Source of the DNA: Ruminococcaceae bacterium UBA5406
GTDB lineage: Bacteria > Bacillota > Clostridia > Oscillospirales > Acutalibacteraceae
Assembly (NCBI GenBank): GCA_002407675.1
Contig: DHNW01000028.1
Location: 49,006-113,005 of the forward strand
Length of the DNA: 64,000 nucleotides
Direction: 5' to 3'
Below, one piece after another: positions 49,426 to 57,253 of this stretch. A program made the translations under genes and the position numbers. The notes below the pieces were generated by a model. It was not told the origin of the DNA, did no database searches, and was given only the letters and a program-made list of their open reading frames with translations. Position 1 is the stretch's first letter, and every line of letters begins with the position of its first letter.

Positions 49426-50450
49426 TGACAAAGTGGTACCGGGAAGAAGGACCGGAATGCGATGTGATTCTGGCTTCTCAGGTTCAGCTTTCCCGCAATT
49501 TGGAAGGAATTCCGTTTCCTGCCAGGCTGGATGATGCCGAAAAATTACGGACGGCTGACCGAATCCGCGCCGCAGCTGCCGACAGCAAAAGCTCTCTGGC
49601 AGGCATTTTTCGGTATGTTGATATGCAGGCCCTTGAAGAAAAACAGGCGGTAGCCATGGCGGAGCGCCGTCTGGTTAAACCGGAATTTATTGCAGGCAGA
49701 AAGGGCCGCGGTCTTCTGGTTTCACCGGATGAATCCCTGTGTATTTTGATCAATGGAGAGGATCACCTCCTTTTGCAGTCTGCCGGAGCTGGATTTTCAC
49801 TTTCCAAGGTGTATGAACGTGCGGACAGTCTGGATTCGATACTCAGCAAATCGCTGCCTTTTGCATTTGACCCCAGGCTTGGATTTTTGACCGAGAATCC
49901 GTCCAATTTGGGGACGGCCATGGTGGCTTCTTTCATTCTGCATCTTCCGGCACTGAACGATCTGGGCGTTGTCGAACGGCTTTCCGCCAATCTTTTCCGG
50001 CTTGGGATGTCGCTTCGCAGCATAGGGGGCACAGTCATCCGCCCCCGGGGATCAATTTACCGGTTATCCAACCGAATCACTCTCGGCCTTTCCGAACAGG
50101 AGGCCGTGGAGAACTTGACGGGAATGGCCCGGCAGATCATGGCGCAGGAACGCTCGTCCCGCAAAAAGCTGATACAGGATATCCGTGTTCAGGATACGGT
50201 TTCCCGTTCGCTTGGAATTTTGCGGAGCGCCCGGCTTCTGACTTATAATGAGTTTTTGGATCTTGCTTCCGTTGTGCGCTTTGGAGTCGCGGCCGGTTTC
50301 CTGCAGGGAATTGACTATCAGTTGATTGACGGGTTGGTGCTTCGAACTCCGCCGGCAACTCTGATGCTGGAATATGGGATGACACTGACCGACAGTGAAC
50401 GCCGGGCTTTCCGGGCAAAAATGGTTCGGGAAGCCTTTCAAAACCAGTAA
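49425..50450 (+). CDS. mcsB: McsB-like phosphagen-kinase-fold protein, probably inactive as a kinase
   Basis: A 341-residue protein aligning with McsB throughout (GPECDVILASQVQLSRNLEG, FLTENPSNLGTAMVASFILH, SIYRLSNRITLGLSEQEAVE). Active-site positions are altered. The nucleotide-binding arginines of the SSRIR block are Gln19 and Gln21; NEEDH is NGEDH (Gly111); the TSCPTN cysteine is Asn158; the GLRAS arginine is Val167; and RGIYGEG is RSIGGTV. Length is near normal and the frame is intact, so the protein is made but probably cannot phosphorylate arginine. Comparison used the B. subtilis protein as I remember it. It may act as a scaffold or phosphoarginine-independent regulator. Confidence 0.85.
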   Translation: MTKWYREEGPECDVILASQVQLSRNLEGIPFPARLDDAEKLRTADRIRAAAADSKSSLAGIFRYVDMQALEEKQAVAMAERRLVKPEFIAGRKGRGLLVSPDESLCILINGEDHLLLQSAGAGFSLSKVYERADSLDSILSKSLPFAFDPRLGFLTENPSNLGTAMVASFILHLPALNDLGVVERLSANLFRLGMSLRSIGGTVIRPRGSIYRLSNRITLGLSEQEAVENLTGMARQIMAQERSSRKKLIQDIRVQDTVSRSLGILRSARLLTYNEFLDLASVVRFGVAAGFLQGIDYQLIDGLVLRTPPATLMLEYGMTLTDSERRAFRAKMVREAFQNQ

Positions 50451-50467
50451 AGTGAGGCAGTAGAAAA

Positions 50468-51142
50468 ATGAACGGTGAGAACAGAGAACTGGCGTCGGCC
50501 CTGCTTTTCCTTCTGGGCGAGCAGGTCCCGCACGACGGCCGGTATGAACGCGAAGCTGCGGAAATACTCGAGAAAGACGGCGAAGGAAAAAAAGCCCTGC
50601 TTCAGGTGATCAGCCTGTGCGGAGAATCCGACACCCCCGGCCGCTATTACCTGTGTACAAAAGCGTACAGCCGCCTCGGCGAAGGGTACAGCGCCCAAAC
50701 GGTGCGTTTTGCCCGCGCTTACCTGGCTACTCCGGGCTGGGATGCCCTGCCGTCCGGGAGAAAAATAGAAGAGGGCATCCAAGTCGATTTGGATGCCCAG
50801 AACCGTGCCGGGATTTATGAAGATCTTGCCGATGCCTGCAGCGCCATGGGAAGGCTGGAACTTGCAATTTCCAATTATAAAGAAGCATTTCGGCTGGAGC
50901 CGTATAATGCCATGTATGCCGTTAAGGCCGCCAATGCTATGGCCCGGATAGGAAAACCGGAAGAAGCGCGTGATTTTTTGCTTCTGCAGAAGCGCAGCTT
51001 TTTTTACCGGCCTTTTCGGTATCGGGATGCACTGGGCCGCAGCTGTGTCAACGATGAGTTTCGCAGAACAATCGACTTTCACCTGGAACGGCAGGCGGGT
51101 TCTCCGGAGGAATCCCCCGAGCCGGGCCGCCCCGGGGTCTAA
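50468..51142 (+). CDS. TPR-like repeat protein
   Basis: A 224-residue protein that I do not recognise as a named family. The central part shows tetratricopeptide-type repeats: YYLCTKAYSRLGEGYSAQTV, AGIYEDLADACSAMGRLELA with ISNYKEAFRLEPYNAMYAVK, and AANAMARIGKPEEARDFLLL. No signal peptide or membrane helix was seen. The C-terminus is Pro/Glu-rich (SPEESPEPGRPG). It follows the McsB-like gene by 17 bases, in the place where clpC usually stands. A protein-interaction role with the degenerate McsA/McsB pair is inferred from linkage. Confidence 0.7.
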   Translation: MNGENRELASALLFLLGEQVPHDGRYEREAAEILEKDGEGKKALLQVISLCGESDTPGRYYLCTKAYSRLGEGYSAQTVRFARAYLATPGWDALPSGRKIEEGIQVDLDAQNRAGIYEDLADACSAMGRLELAISNYKEAFRLEPYNAMYAVKAANAMARIGKPEEARDFLLLQKRSFFYRPFRYRDALGRSCVNDEFRRTIDFHLERQAGSPEESPEPGRPGV

Positions 51143-51152
51143 TAAAAACGTT

Positions 51153-52088
51153 TTATTCCGGCTTTTTTACAAATTCCGTAATGATCTTTTTTTCGCAGTC
51201 GGGAGGCGAATAGACAAAGTGTTCCATTCGATTTCCGGTGAAGAAATATTTGGGCGGCGTCGGCCGGTAGGAAAGGTCAAAAGTATCAATAATTACCAGC
51301 TTTACCTTCATCCGGGCCGGCAGGATGCTCTTGATATAGACGCTTGCCTGCTGGCCCGGAAAAACGTCTTCTTTTGTTTCCGCCAGGCCGGCCAGGTTGG
51401 GTGAAAGCTCTACAAAAATGCCGTAAGGCTCAATTGATCGGATAATTCCCGCTACGGTTTCCCCTGCGGAAAATTTGGCGACGTTTTCTTCCCAGGTTCC
51501 CAGCAGCTCCTTGTGGCTTAATGTAATCCGTCCGTTTTCGATGGATTTTATAACGGTCCGGATATCCATCCCTACGGAAAAACGCTCTTTTGGATGGTCG
51601 ATTCGGGAGATGGAAATAGCGTCTATAGGCAGCAGTGCAACGATTCCGCAGCCAATATCTGCGAATGCACCGAAACTCTCCAAATGAGTGATACGCGCGT
51701 CAATCACGTCTCCGGGCGTCAGTTTGCTGATCCGCTCTTTCAGGCACCTTTCCTGGGCTGCTCTGCGGGAAAGAACCGCGGTAACAGTGCCGTCCGGCTT
51801 TCTTTCAAATCCGGTCACAAGAAAGCAGACCGGATGATTGACTCTGGAAATAATTGCAATATCCCGCACGGTGCCTTCGCGGATGCCAAGTGCACCTTCT
51901 TCGCGCGGGATAATTCCTTTCATACCGCCCATATCCACAATCAGGTTGTGGGAACTGTCGCAGACAATTGCGCGTCCCTCCAGAATCCGCCCATCCCGGC
52001 AGGCGTCGTTGACCGCGGAAAAATTCTGGGTCGCCGCACGGTTTTCCTGGGTATCAATGTTCCATCCTTCCGGGTAGTAATCAAACAT
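51153..52088 (-). CDS. S1 RNA-binding domain protein
   Basis: A 311-residue protein with a partial first S1-like fold (LEGRAIVCDSSHNLIVDMGG, MKGIIPREE) and two clear S1 domains: VIDARITHLESFGAFADIGC at about 127 and ETVAGIIRSIEPYGIFVELS at about 208. It resembles short Firmicute S1 homologues that bind mRNA rather than full ribosomal protein S1. The ribosome binding site AAAGGAGGG lies before ATG 52088. It is convergent with the TPR gene (10-base gap, no terminator seen). Confidence 0.88.
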   Translation of the reverse strand: MFDYYPEGWNIDTQENRAATQNFSAVNDACRDGRILEGRAIVCDSSHNLIVDMGGMKGIIPREEGALGIREGTVRDIAIISRVNHPVCFLVTGFERKPDGTVTAVLSRRAAQERCLKERISKLTPGDVIDARITHLESFGAFADIGCGIVALLPIDAISISRIDHPKERFSVGMDIRTVIKSIENGRITLSHKELLGTWEENVAKFSAGETVAGIIRSIEPYGIFVELSPNLAGLAETKEDVFPGQQASVYIKSILPARMKVKLVIIDTFDLSYRPTPPKYFFTGNRMEHFVYSPPDCEKKIITEFVKKPE

Positions 52089-52213
52089 TTTATTCCCTCC
52101 TTTTGTCCTTCGTTTATCTATATGCTTGCAAAAGTGGCGTCATACTTGCTCAAAAGAGAATTACGGCACAATTCCTTTGTTCAGGGTTTGAAGGGGAAAG
52201 GCGGGATTGGCAC

Positions 52214-52242
52214 TTGACAGGCAGACTTCGGCATGATAAAAT
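52214..52242 (+). promoter_or_regulatory. Promoter of the FMN riboswitch-ribU unit
   Basis: TTGACA (52214-52219), 17 bases, then TAAAAT (52237-52242), about 23 bases before the riboswitch. Confidence 0.75.
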
Positions 52243-52265
52243 CATAATGACAATAAAATTTTAGC

Positions 52266-52387
52266 TGTCTTCGGGGCGGGGTGAGATTCCCCACCGGTGG
52301 TAATGCGGTTTTCCCGACAAGCCCACGAGCGTTTTTCGCAGATTTGGTGTGATTCCAAAGCCGACGGTACAGTCCGGAATGAAGAAG
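52266..52387 (+). ncRNA. FMN riboswitch (RFN element)
   Basis: Conserved RFN blocks appear in order: TCTTCGGGGCGGGGTGAGAT, TCCCCACCGGTGGTAATGC, AAGCCCACGAGCG, GATTTGGTGTGATTCCAAAG, CCGACGGTACAGTCCGGA and the closing GAAGAAG. It senses flavin mononucleotide. A terminator hairpin lies immediately downstream, so FMN is expected to stop transcription before ribU. Confidence 0.97.
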
Positions 52388-52411
52388 AACACGCGGTTTG
52401 GCGTATTTTCA

Positions 52412-52446
52412 CCCCACAGGTATATCCTGCGGGGCTTTTTTTTCGT
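52412..52446 (+). terminator. Riboswitch-controlled terminator before ribU
   Basis: CCCCACAGG (52412-52420) pairs with CCTGCGGGG (52426-52434), one mismatch, followed by C and eight T. It is the expression platform of the FMN riboswitch. Confidence 0.9.
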
Positions 52447-52473
52447 TGACAGCGGAAAAAAGGAGTTTTTTCA

Positions 52474-53103
52474 ATGGAAACTTTACAGGCGGGAAAACAG
52501 AGAGTGAACGGTACAGACATCCGAACAATCGCACAGGTTGGGATTTTGGGCGGAATTGCATTCCTTTTGATGACGATTGAGATCCCGCTCTGGTTTGCCC
52601 CGGGATTTTACCGGCTGGATCTAAGCGAACTGCCCGTTTTGATCGGCGCATTTGCCATGGGCCCTCTCGCAGGTGTCCTGATTGAACTGGTGAAAGTGGT
52701 CCTTTACTTTTTTATCCACGGCAGTTCGACCGCCGGAGTCGGGGACATGGCGAATTTTATTATGGGCTGTGCTTTGGTGGTTCCCGCAGCCGCCCTGTAC
52801 AAAAACCATAAAACCAAAAAGAGGGCTGTAGCCGGTCTTGTTTCCGGAACGGTGGCCATGGCTGCTGCCAGCAGCCTGCTCAACGCTTTCCTTCTTCTGC
52901 CGCTGTATGCGGCTGCTTTTCACATGCCTTTAGCTCAAATTGTCCAAATGGGGACGCAAGTGAATCCGGCCATCACCAATCTTTTCACGTTTGTCCTGTT
53001 TGCCGTGGTGCCGTTCAACCTGTTCAAGGGCGTTGTGGTTTCCGTTCTGACCATGCTGCTCTATAAAAAGGTCAGCCCCATTCTTCATGGAAAGCTCCAC
53101 TGA
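52474..53103 (+). CDS. ribU: Riboflavin ECF transporter S component RibU
   Basis: A 209-residue, six-helix membrane protein that binds riboflavin and docks on the shared ECF module. Typical features are AQVGILGGIAFLLMTIEIPL, FYRLDLSELPVLIGAFAMGP and LIELVKVVLYFFIHGSSTAG, a segment well conserved in RibU. The C-terminus is short and basic. Control by an FMN riboswitch directly upstream makes the substrate assignment firm. AAGGAG sits before ATG 52474. Confidence 0.95.
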   Translation: METLQAGKQRVNGTDIRTIAQVGILGGIAFLLMTIEIPLWFAPGFYRLDLSELPVLIGAFAMGPLAGVLIELVKVVLYFFIHGSSTAGVGDMANFIMGCALVVPAAALYKNHKTKKRAVAGLVSGTVAMAAASSLLNAFLLLPLYAAAFHMPLAQIVQMGTQVNPAITNLFTFVLFAVVPFNLFKGVVVSVLTMLLYKKVSPILHGKLH

Positions 53104-53129
53104 TTTCGACATTTTCGGGAATTTGTATA

Positions 53130-53158
53130 TTTACGGATTCGGAAATTCATGTTAAAAT
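53130..53158 (+). promoter_or_regulatory. Promoter of the SAM riboswitch-metK unit
   Basis: TTTACG (53130-53135), 17 bases, then TAAAAT (53153-53158), ending about 22 bases before the riboswitch. Confidence 0.65.
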
Positions 53159-53180
53159 AAAAATAGAAAGTGAATATGCC

Positions 53181-53275
53181 CCTTATCAAGAGTGACGGAG
53201 GGAACAGGCCCTTTGATGTCCGGCAACCTGCCGTGTGGCAAGGTGCCAAATCCTGCGGGAAACCGATAGATGAGG
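53181..53275 (+). ncRNA. SAM-I riboswitch (S-box)
   Basis: The S-box core is visible: CCTTATCAAGAG at the P1/P2 junction, GGAGGGAACAGGCCCTTTGA, GTCCGGCAACC, CAAGGTGCCAAATCCTGC and closing GATGAGG. P1 pairs CCTTATC (53181-53187) with GATGAGG (53269-53275) with one G-T pair. It should turn off metK when S-adenosylmethionine is plentiful. Confidence 0.96.
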
Positions 53276-53285
53276 TTGAATGATA

Positions 53286-53320
53286 CACGCCGCTCGGTTT
53301 TCCGGGCGGTATGTTTTTCT
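53286..53320 (+). terminator. Riboswitch-controlled terminator before metK
   Basis: CCGCTCGG (53290-53297) pairs with CCGGGCGG (53302-53309), flanked by ACA/TGT pairing, then TTTTTCTTTC. It serves as the expression platform of the SAM-I element. Confidence 0.85.
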
Positions 53321-53408
53321 TTCTATAAACCGGTATCTGCCGGATGCTGTGAAAGGGTGTCCAAAGGCGTGAGCCGGATGGATCAATAAAAAACAGGAGG
53401 TTTATTCT

Positions 53409-54593
53409 ATGCCAAAACGATTGTTTACATCGGAGTCCGTAACCGAAGGACATCCGGATAAGATTTGTGACCAGATAGCTGATGCAGTGCTGGACGCGAT
53501 TCTTGCGAAAGATCCGCAGGCTCATGTAGCCTGCGAAGTGACTGCGACAACGGGCGTCATCCATGTCATGGGGGAGATATCCACAGTCTGCTATGTTGAT
53601 ATCCCGGCTATTGTGCGCGAAGTCGTCAAAGATATCGGTTATGACAGCCCCCGGTGCGGTTTTGACGGCAATACCTGCGGTGTTCTTACTTCCATTGATG
53701 TTCAATCACCGGATATTGCCATGGGGGTGAACCGCTCCTTTGAAGCGCAGAACGGCGCTACCGATCAGAACGACTTGATCGGTGCGGGGGATCAAGGCCT
53801 GATGTTTGGCTACGCCTGCGATGAAACGCCGGAACTGATGCCTCTTGCTATTTCCATAGCACATAAACTGTCCAAACGGCTGGCCAGCGTGCGCAAGCAG
53901 GAAATTTTGCCTTATCTGCGGCCGGACGGCAAAACACAGGTTACCGTTGAATATGACAACGGTGTGCCTGCCCGTATCGGTACCGTGGTTGTTTCCGCCC
54001 AGCATGATCCGGATGTTACGCTTGAAAAAATCCGTGAGGATATCAAAGAACAGGTTATCCGGCCGGTTATTCCTGCCAAGTGGCTGGACAGCAGCACCAA
54101 GTATTTCATTAATCCTACGGGGAGATTTGTCATTGGCGGGCCTGTCGGTGACAGCGGCCTGACCGGCCGGAAAATTATCGTCGATACGTACGGCGGTTAC
54201 GGCCGCCACGGCGGCGGATCGTTCTCCGGCAAAGATCCGACGAAAGTTGACCGTTCGGCAAGTTATGCGGCGCGGTATGTTGCCAAGAACATTGTTGCCG
54301 CAGGTCTGGCGAAAAAGTGTGAGATTCAGCTTGCTTATGCCATTGGCGTTGCAAGGCCGGTTTCAATTTCGGTGGATACATTCGGCACTTCCCGGTACAG
54401 CGAGGAAGAACTGGCGGCAGCCGTTTCGAAAGTATTCGACCTTCGCCCGGCGTCCATTATCCGCGACCTCGATCTTCGCAGGCCGATTTACCGCGCTGTA
54501 TCCAATTACGGTCACATGGGGCGGGAAGACCTGAATGTCCCGTGGGAAAAGCGGGATAAGACGGAAGCGTTAAAAGCAGCACTGAAAAAGTAA
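53409..54593 (+). CDS. metK: S-adenosylmethionine synthetase
   Basis: A 394-residue enzyme making S-adenosylmethionine from methionine and ATP. Signature motifs: LFTSESVTEGHPDKICDQIA, the GAGDQGLMFGYA loop, GGYGRHGGGSFSGKDPTKVD and RSASYAARYVAKNIVAAGLA. Length is normal. AGGAGG lies upstream of ATG 53409. Controlled by the SAM-I riboswitch at 53181. It is followed by a hairpin and then a small membrane-anchored protein gene. Confidence 0.97.
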   Translation: MPKRLFTSESVTEGHPDKICDQIADAVLDAILAKDPQAHVACEVTATTGVIHVMGEISTVCYVDIPAIVREVVKDIGYDSPRCGFDGNTCGVLTSIDVQSPDIAMGVNRSFEAQNGATDQNDLIGAGDQGLMFGYACDETPELMPLAISIAHKLSKRLASVRKQEILPYLRPDGKTQVTVEYDNGVPARIGTVVVSAQHDPDVTLEKIREDIKEQVIRPVIPAKWLDSSTKYFINPTGRFVIGGPVGDSGLTGRKIIVDTYGGYGRHGGGSFSGKDPTKVDRSASYAARYVAKNIVAAGLAKKCEIQLAYAIGVARPVSISVDTFGTSRYSEEELAAAVSKVFDLRPASIIRDLDLRRPIYRAVSNYGHMGREDLNVPWEKRDKTEALKAALKK

Positions 54594-54606
54594 TTCCCAA
54601 ATATTG

Positions 54607-54637
54607 CCCCGGCACATAGAATGTACCGGGGTGATTT
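54607..54637 (+). terminator. Hairpin after metK that also masks the next ribosome binding site
   Basis: CCCCGG (54607-54612) pairs with CCGGGG (54626-54631), with further ACAT/ATGT pairing across the loop, then TGATTTTC. The right arm provides the GGGGTGA ribosome binding site for ATG 54640, so it may act as a terminator, a translation control, or both. Confidence 0.5.
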
Positions 54638-54639
54638 TC

Positions 54640-54987
54640 ATGTTGGGAAATATTCTGAAAGTAATTTTTGCTGTTCTGGCGGTTTTTGGAGCCGTTGAGC
54701 TGGCTCGCCTGATTATCTTAAAAATGCTGCGGACCAATAACCCCGGGGATGCTTATCTGGTCGTTTCCATCCGTGGACATGATGAACATGCCGAGGCCGT
54801 TTTACTGGGTGCTGTGGAGCGCGCCAACTGGGCGGGGGGAAACGTGCGGGTGGTTTGTGTCGACTGCGGAATGGACCCGCCAACGCGGGAGATCTGTGAA
54901 ATTGTCTGTTATGACCATCCAGGAATCACCTTGTGTACACCGGAAAATCTGCTCAGGCATTGTTCCGAAAAATTTGCAAATACATAA
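54640..54987 (+). CDS. Unknown small protein with N-terminal membrane anchor
   Basis: A 115-residue protein that I do not recognise. A hydrophobic helix at residues 4-28 (NILKVIFAVLAVFGAVELAR) should anchor it in the membrane. The remainder is soluble, with DAYLVVSIRGHDEHAEAVLL, VRVVCVDCGMDPPTREICEI and a C-terminal HCSEKFANT. The alternating beta/alpha pattern with 'VVSIRGHDExAE' and 'VDCGMDxxT' looks like a small Rossmann-type or glycosyltransferase-A-like fold. The start is ATG 54640, after GGGGTGA. It lies between metK and recD2. Confidence 0.65.
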   Translation: MLGNILKVIFAVLAVFGAVELARLIILKMLRTNNPGDAYLVVSIRGHDEHAEAVLLGAVERANWAGGNVRVVCVDCGMDPPTREICEIVCYDHPGITLCTPENLLRHCSEKFANT

Positions 54988-55036
54988 TTCGCGCGCTATA
55001 CTAAAGCTTGAATTCCGTAAGACAAGAGGAAGTTCA

Positions 55037-57253
55037 ATGGAAAACGAAAAACTTTATGAAATGACTGGTTCCGTGGAACAGGTCATTTTTCGGAACGAAC
55101 AAAACGGATATGCCGTCATCGAACTGAACAACAGCGAAGAATTGGTTACCGTAGTGGGCACAATGCCCTATATTGGGGTGGGGGAAGAACTCCATGTGGT
55201 AGGAAACTGGATCACCAGCCCAACGTACGGCACCCAGTTTAAAGCGCAGGCGCTGGAACGCTCCCGCCCTTCGGACGCAGCCGCTATGCTGAAATACTTG
55301 GCCTCCGGTGCAGTGAAAGGCGTTGGGCCGGCCATTGCTCAGAAAATTGTCAATGCTTTTGGAAACAATACCCTGGATATTTTGGAAAACAGCCCAAAGC
55401 GCCTTTGTGAAATCAAAGGAATTACCCCCCAAAAAGCGGAAAAGATCGGGCAGGAATTTCAGCGTATGGGTGGAATCCGCGAGCTTATTCTGAAACTCGG
55501 CGGCTACGGGATAACAGCGCAGGAGTCCGTGAGTATTTGGAAAGCCTACGGCGCGCAGGCTGTGGAGCAGGTTCAAAAAGATCCTTACTGCCTTTGCGGG
55601 GATTCTGCGCAGATTAATTTTGCAAGGGCGGACAAGATCGCGGCATCCCTGGAATTTCCGATTGACAGCCGGTGCCGTCTCCGTGCCGGAATTATCCATG
55701 TCCTGAGGCATAACGCCGGCAACGGGCATACCTGCCTTCCTGAGGACAAGCTGCTGGCGGCGTCAAGCCGGATGCTCGGCGTAGAGCGGGAACAGGTCAA
55801 AACCGGGCTGGAAGAATTAAAAATGGACGGTTCGGTGGTCTGCCGGACTTTTCGGAACCGGGACTATATTTTTACAGCCAAGCTGTACCGGTCGGAGGTC
55901 TACTCTGCCGGCAGGGTTCGGATGATGCTGCGGTATCCGGCTCAGCCTCTGGTGGGAATCGAAAGCTATATTTCGGCAATTGAGTCTGAGCAGCAGATTC
56001 AATATGCAGACAGGCAGAAAACGGCTATCCGGGAGGCCCTGTCGAAAGGCATGCTTATTTTGACCGGAGGGCCCGGAACCGGCAAGACAACAACGCTGAA
56101 AGCCATCATACGGATTCTGGAGAGGAAAGGGGAAAAAGTCCTTTTGGCCGCCCCCACGGGAAGGGCCGCAAAACGGATGTCGGAGCTGACAGGGAAAGAA
56201 GCAAAGACAATCCACCGGATGCTTCAGGTCAAGTGGGACGAAAACGACCAGCCTGAATTTGAAAAGAATGAAAAAAATCTTTTGGAATGCGACGCTCTGG
56301 TGATTGATGAGCTGTCTATGGTGGATGTGCTTCTGTTTGAGGCGGTGCTTCGCGCACTTCCGCTTGGATGCCGTCTGGTTCTGGTAGGGGACTGCGACCA
56401 GCTTCCTTCGGTAGGGCCTGGGAATGTGCTTGGCGACCTGATCGAGTCCGGCTTGGTTCCGGTTGTTCAGCTTAATCAGGTTTTCCGCCAGTCCATGCAG
56501 AGCCTGATCGTGACCAATGCCCACAAAATTGTTTCCGGCCAAATGCCGGAGCTTGCCGACCATACGGCCGACTTTTTCTTTCTGCCGTACCGGACGGCCG
56601 AGGAAATCAAGTCTGTTATCGTCGATCTGTGCGACCGGCGCCTGCCAGCCAGCTACGGATATTCGCCTCTCACCGATATTCAGGTCCTTTCCCCAGGGAG
56701 AAAAGGCGAATTAGGTACGATTGAGCTGAACCGCAGTCTCCAGCAGGTAATTAATCCCCCGGATCGCGGGAAACGGGAATTGACTTTGGGAGGCACCCCT
56801 TTCCGCGAAGGGGATAAGGTGATGCAGATTCGGAATGACTATGATCTTCCGTGGACCCGCAGCGATGGGACTTACGGCGAAGGGGTGTTCAACGGCGATT
56901 TAGGGGTTCTCTCTAAAATCGACCGGCGTGCATCAACCCTTGAAGTGCAGATGGACGACCGCACCGTTCTGTATGAAATGGAGAAATCCTCCGAACTGGA
57001 ATTAGCCTATGCCATGACGGTGCATAAAAGCCAGGGAAATGAATTCCCCGCCGTCGTAATTCCCATGTACCACGGTGCGCCGCAACTGTATTACCGAAAT
57101 CTGCTTTATACCGCCGTAACCCGCGCCCGCTCGCTGCTGATCCTGGTTGGAAGACAGGAAACCATTCAGACTATGGTGAAAAATGACCGAAAAACAAAAC
57201 GCTACACCGGTTTGTATGATCTTTTGGTGGGAGGCGGCGAAGATGGACGTTAA
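55037..57253 (+). CDS. recD2: RecD2-type superfamily 1B helicase
   Basis: A 738-residue 5'-3' DNA helicase of the RecD2/YrrC group, which works without RecBC. N-terminal OB-like and helix-hairpin-helix part (residues 1-200: AVKGVGPAIAQKIVNAFG, LCEIKGITPQKAEKIGQ). Walker A LTGGPGTGKTTTLKAIIRIL near 345, Walker B DALVIDELSMVDVLLFEAVL, then VLVGDCDQLPSVGPGNVLGD, and near the end AYAMTVHKSQGNEFPAVVIP and YTAVTRARSLL. The start is ATG 55037; a longer reading from 54749 overlaps the preceding gene. The stop overlaps comFC by 11 bp. Confidence 0.95.
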   Translation: MENEKLYEMTGSVEQVIFRNEQNGYAVIELNNSEELVTVVGTMPYIGVGEELHVVGNWITSPTYGTQFKAQALERSRPSDAAAMLKYLASGAVKGVGPAIAQKIVNAFGNNTLDILENSPKRLCEIKGITPQKAEKIGQEFQRMGGIRELILKLGGYGITAQESVSIWKAYGAQAVEQVQKDPYCLCGDSAQINFARADKIAASLEFPIDSRCRLRAGIIHVLRHNAGNGHTCLPEDKLLAASSRMLGVEREQVKTGLEELKMDGSVVCRTFRNRDYIFTAKLYRSEVYSAGRVRMMLRYPAQPLVGIESYISAIESEQQIQYADRQKTAIREALSKGMLILTGGPGTGKTTTLKAIIRILERKGEKVLLAAPTGRAAKRMSELTGKEAKTIHRMLQVKWDENDQPEFEKNEKNLLECDALVIDELSMVDVLLFEAVLRALPLGCRLVLVGDCDQLPSVGPGNVLGDLIESGLVPVVQLNQVFRQSMQSLIVTNAHKIVSGQMPELADHTADFFFLPYRTAEEIKSVIVDLCDRRLPASYGYSPLTDIQVLSPGRKGELGTIELNRSLQQVINPPDRGKRELTLGGTPFREGDKVMQIRNDYDLPWTRSDGTYGEGVFNGDLGVLSKIDRRASTLEVQMDDRTVLYEMEKSSELELAYAMTVHKSQGNEFPAVVIPMYHGAPQLYYRNLLYTAVTRARSLLILVGRQETIQTMVKNDRKTKRYTGLYDLLVGGGEDGR

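Noticed and set aside
49016..49534. Frameshift restoring a UVR motif to the McsA-like protein
   Set aside because: The alternative frame after the zinc knuckles is Arg/Pro-rich and contains no UVR-like coiled coil, so the short tail appears genuine.
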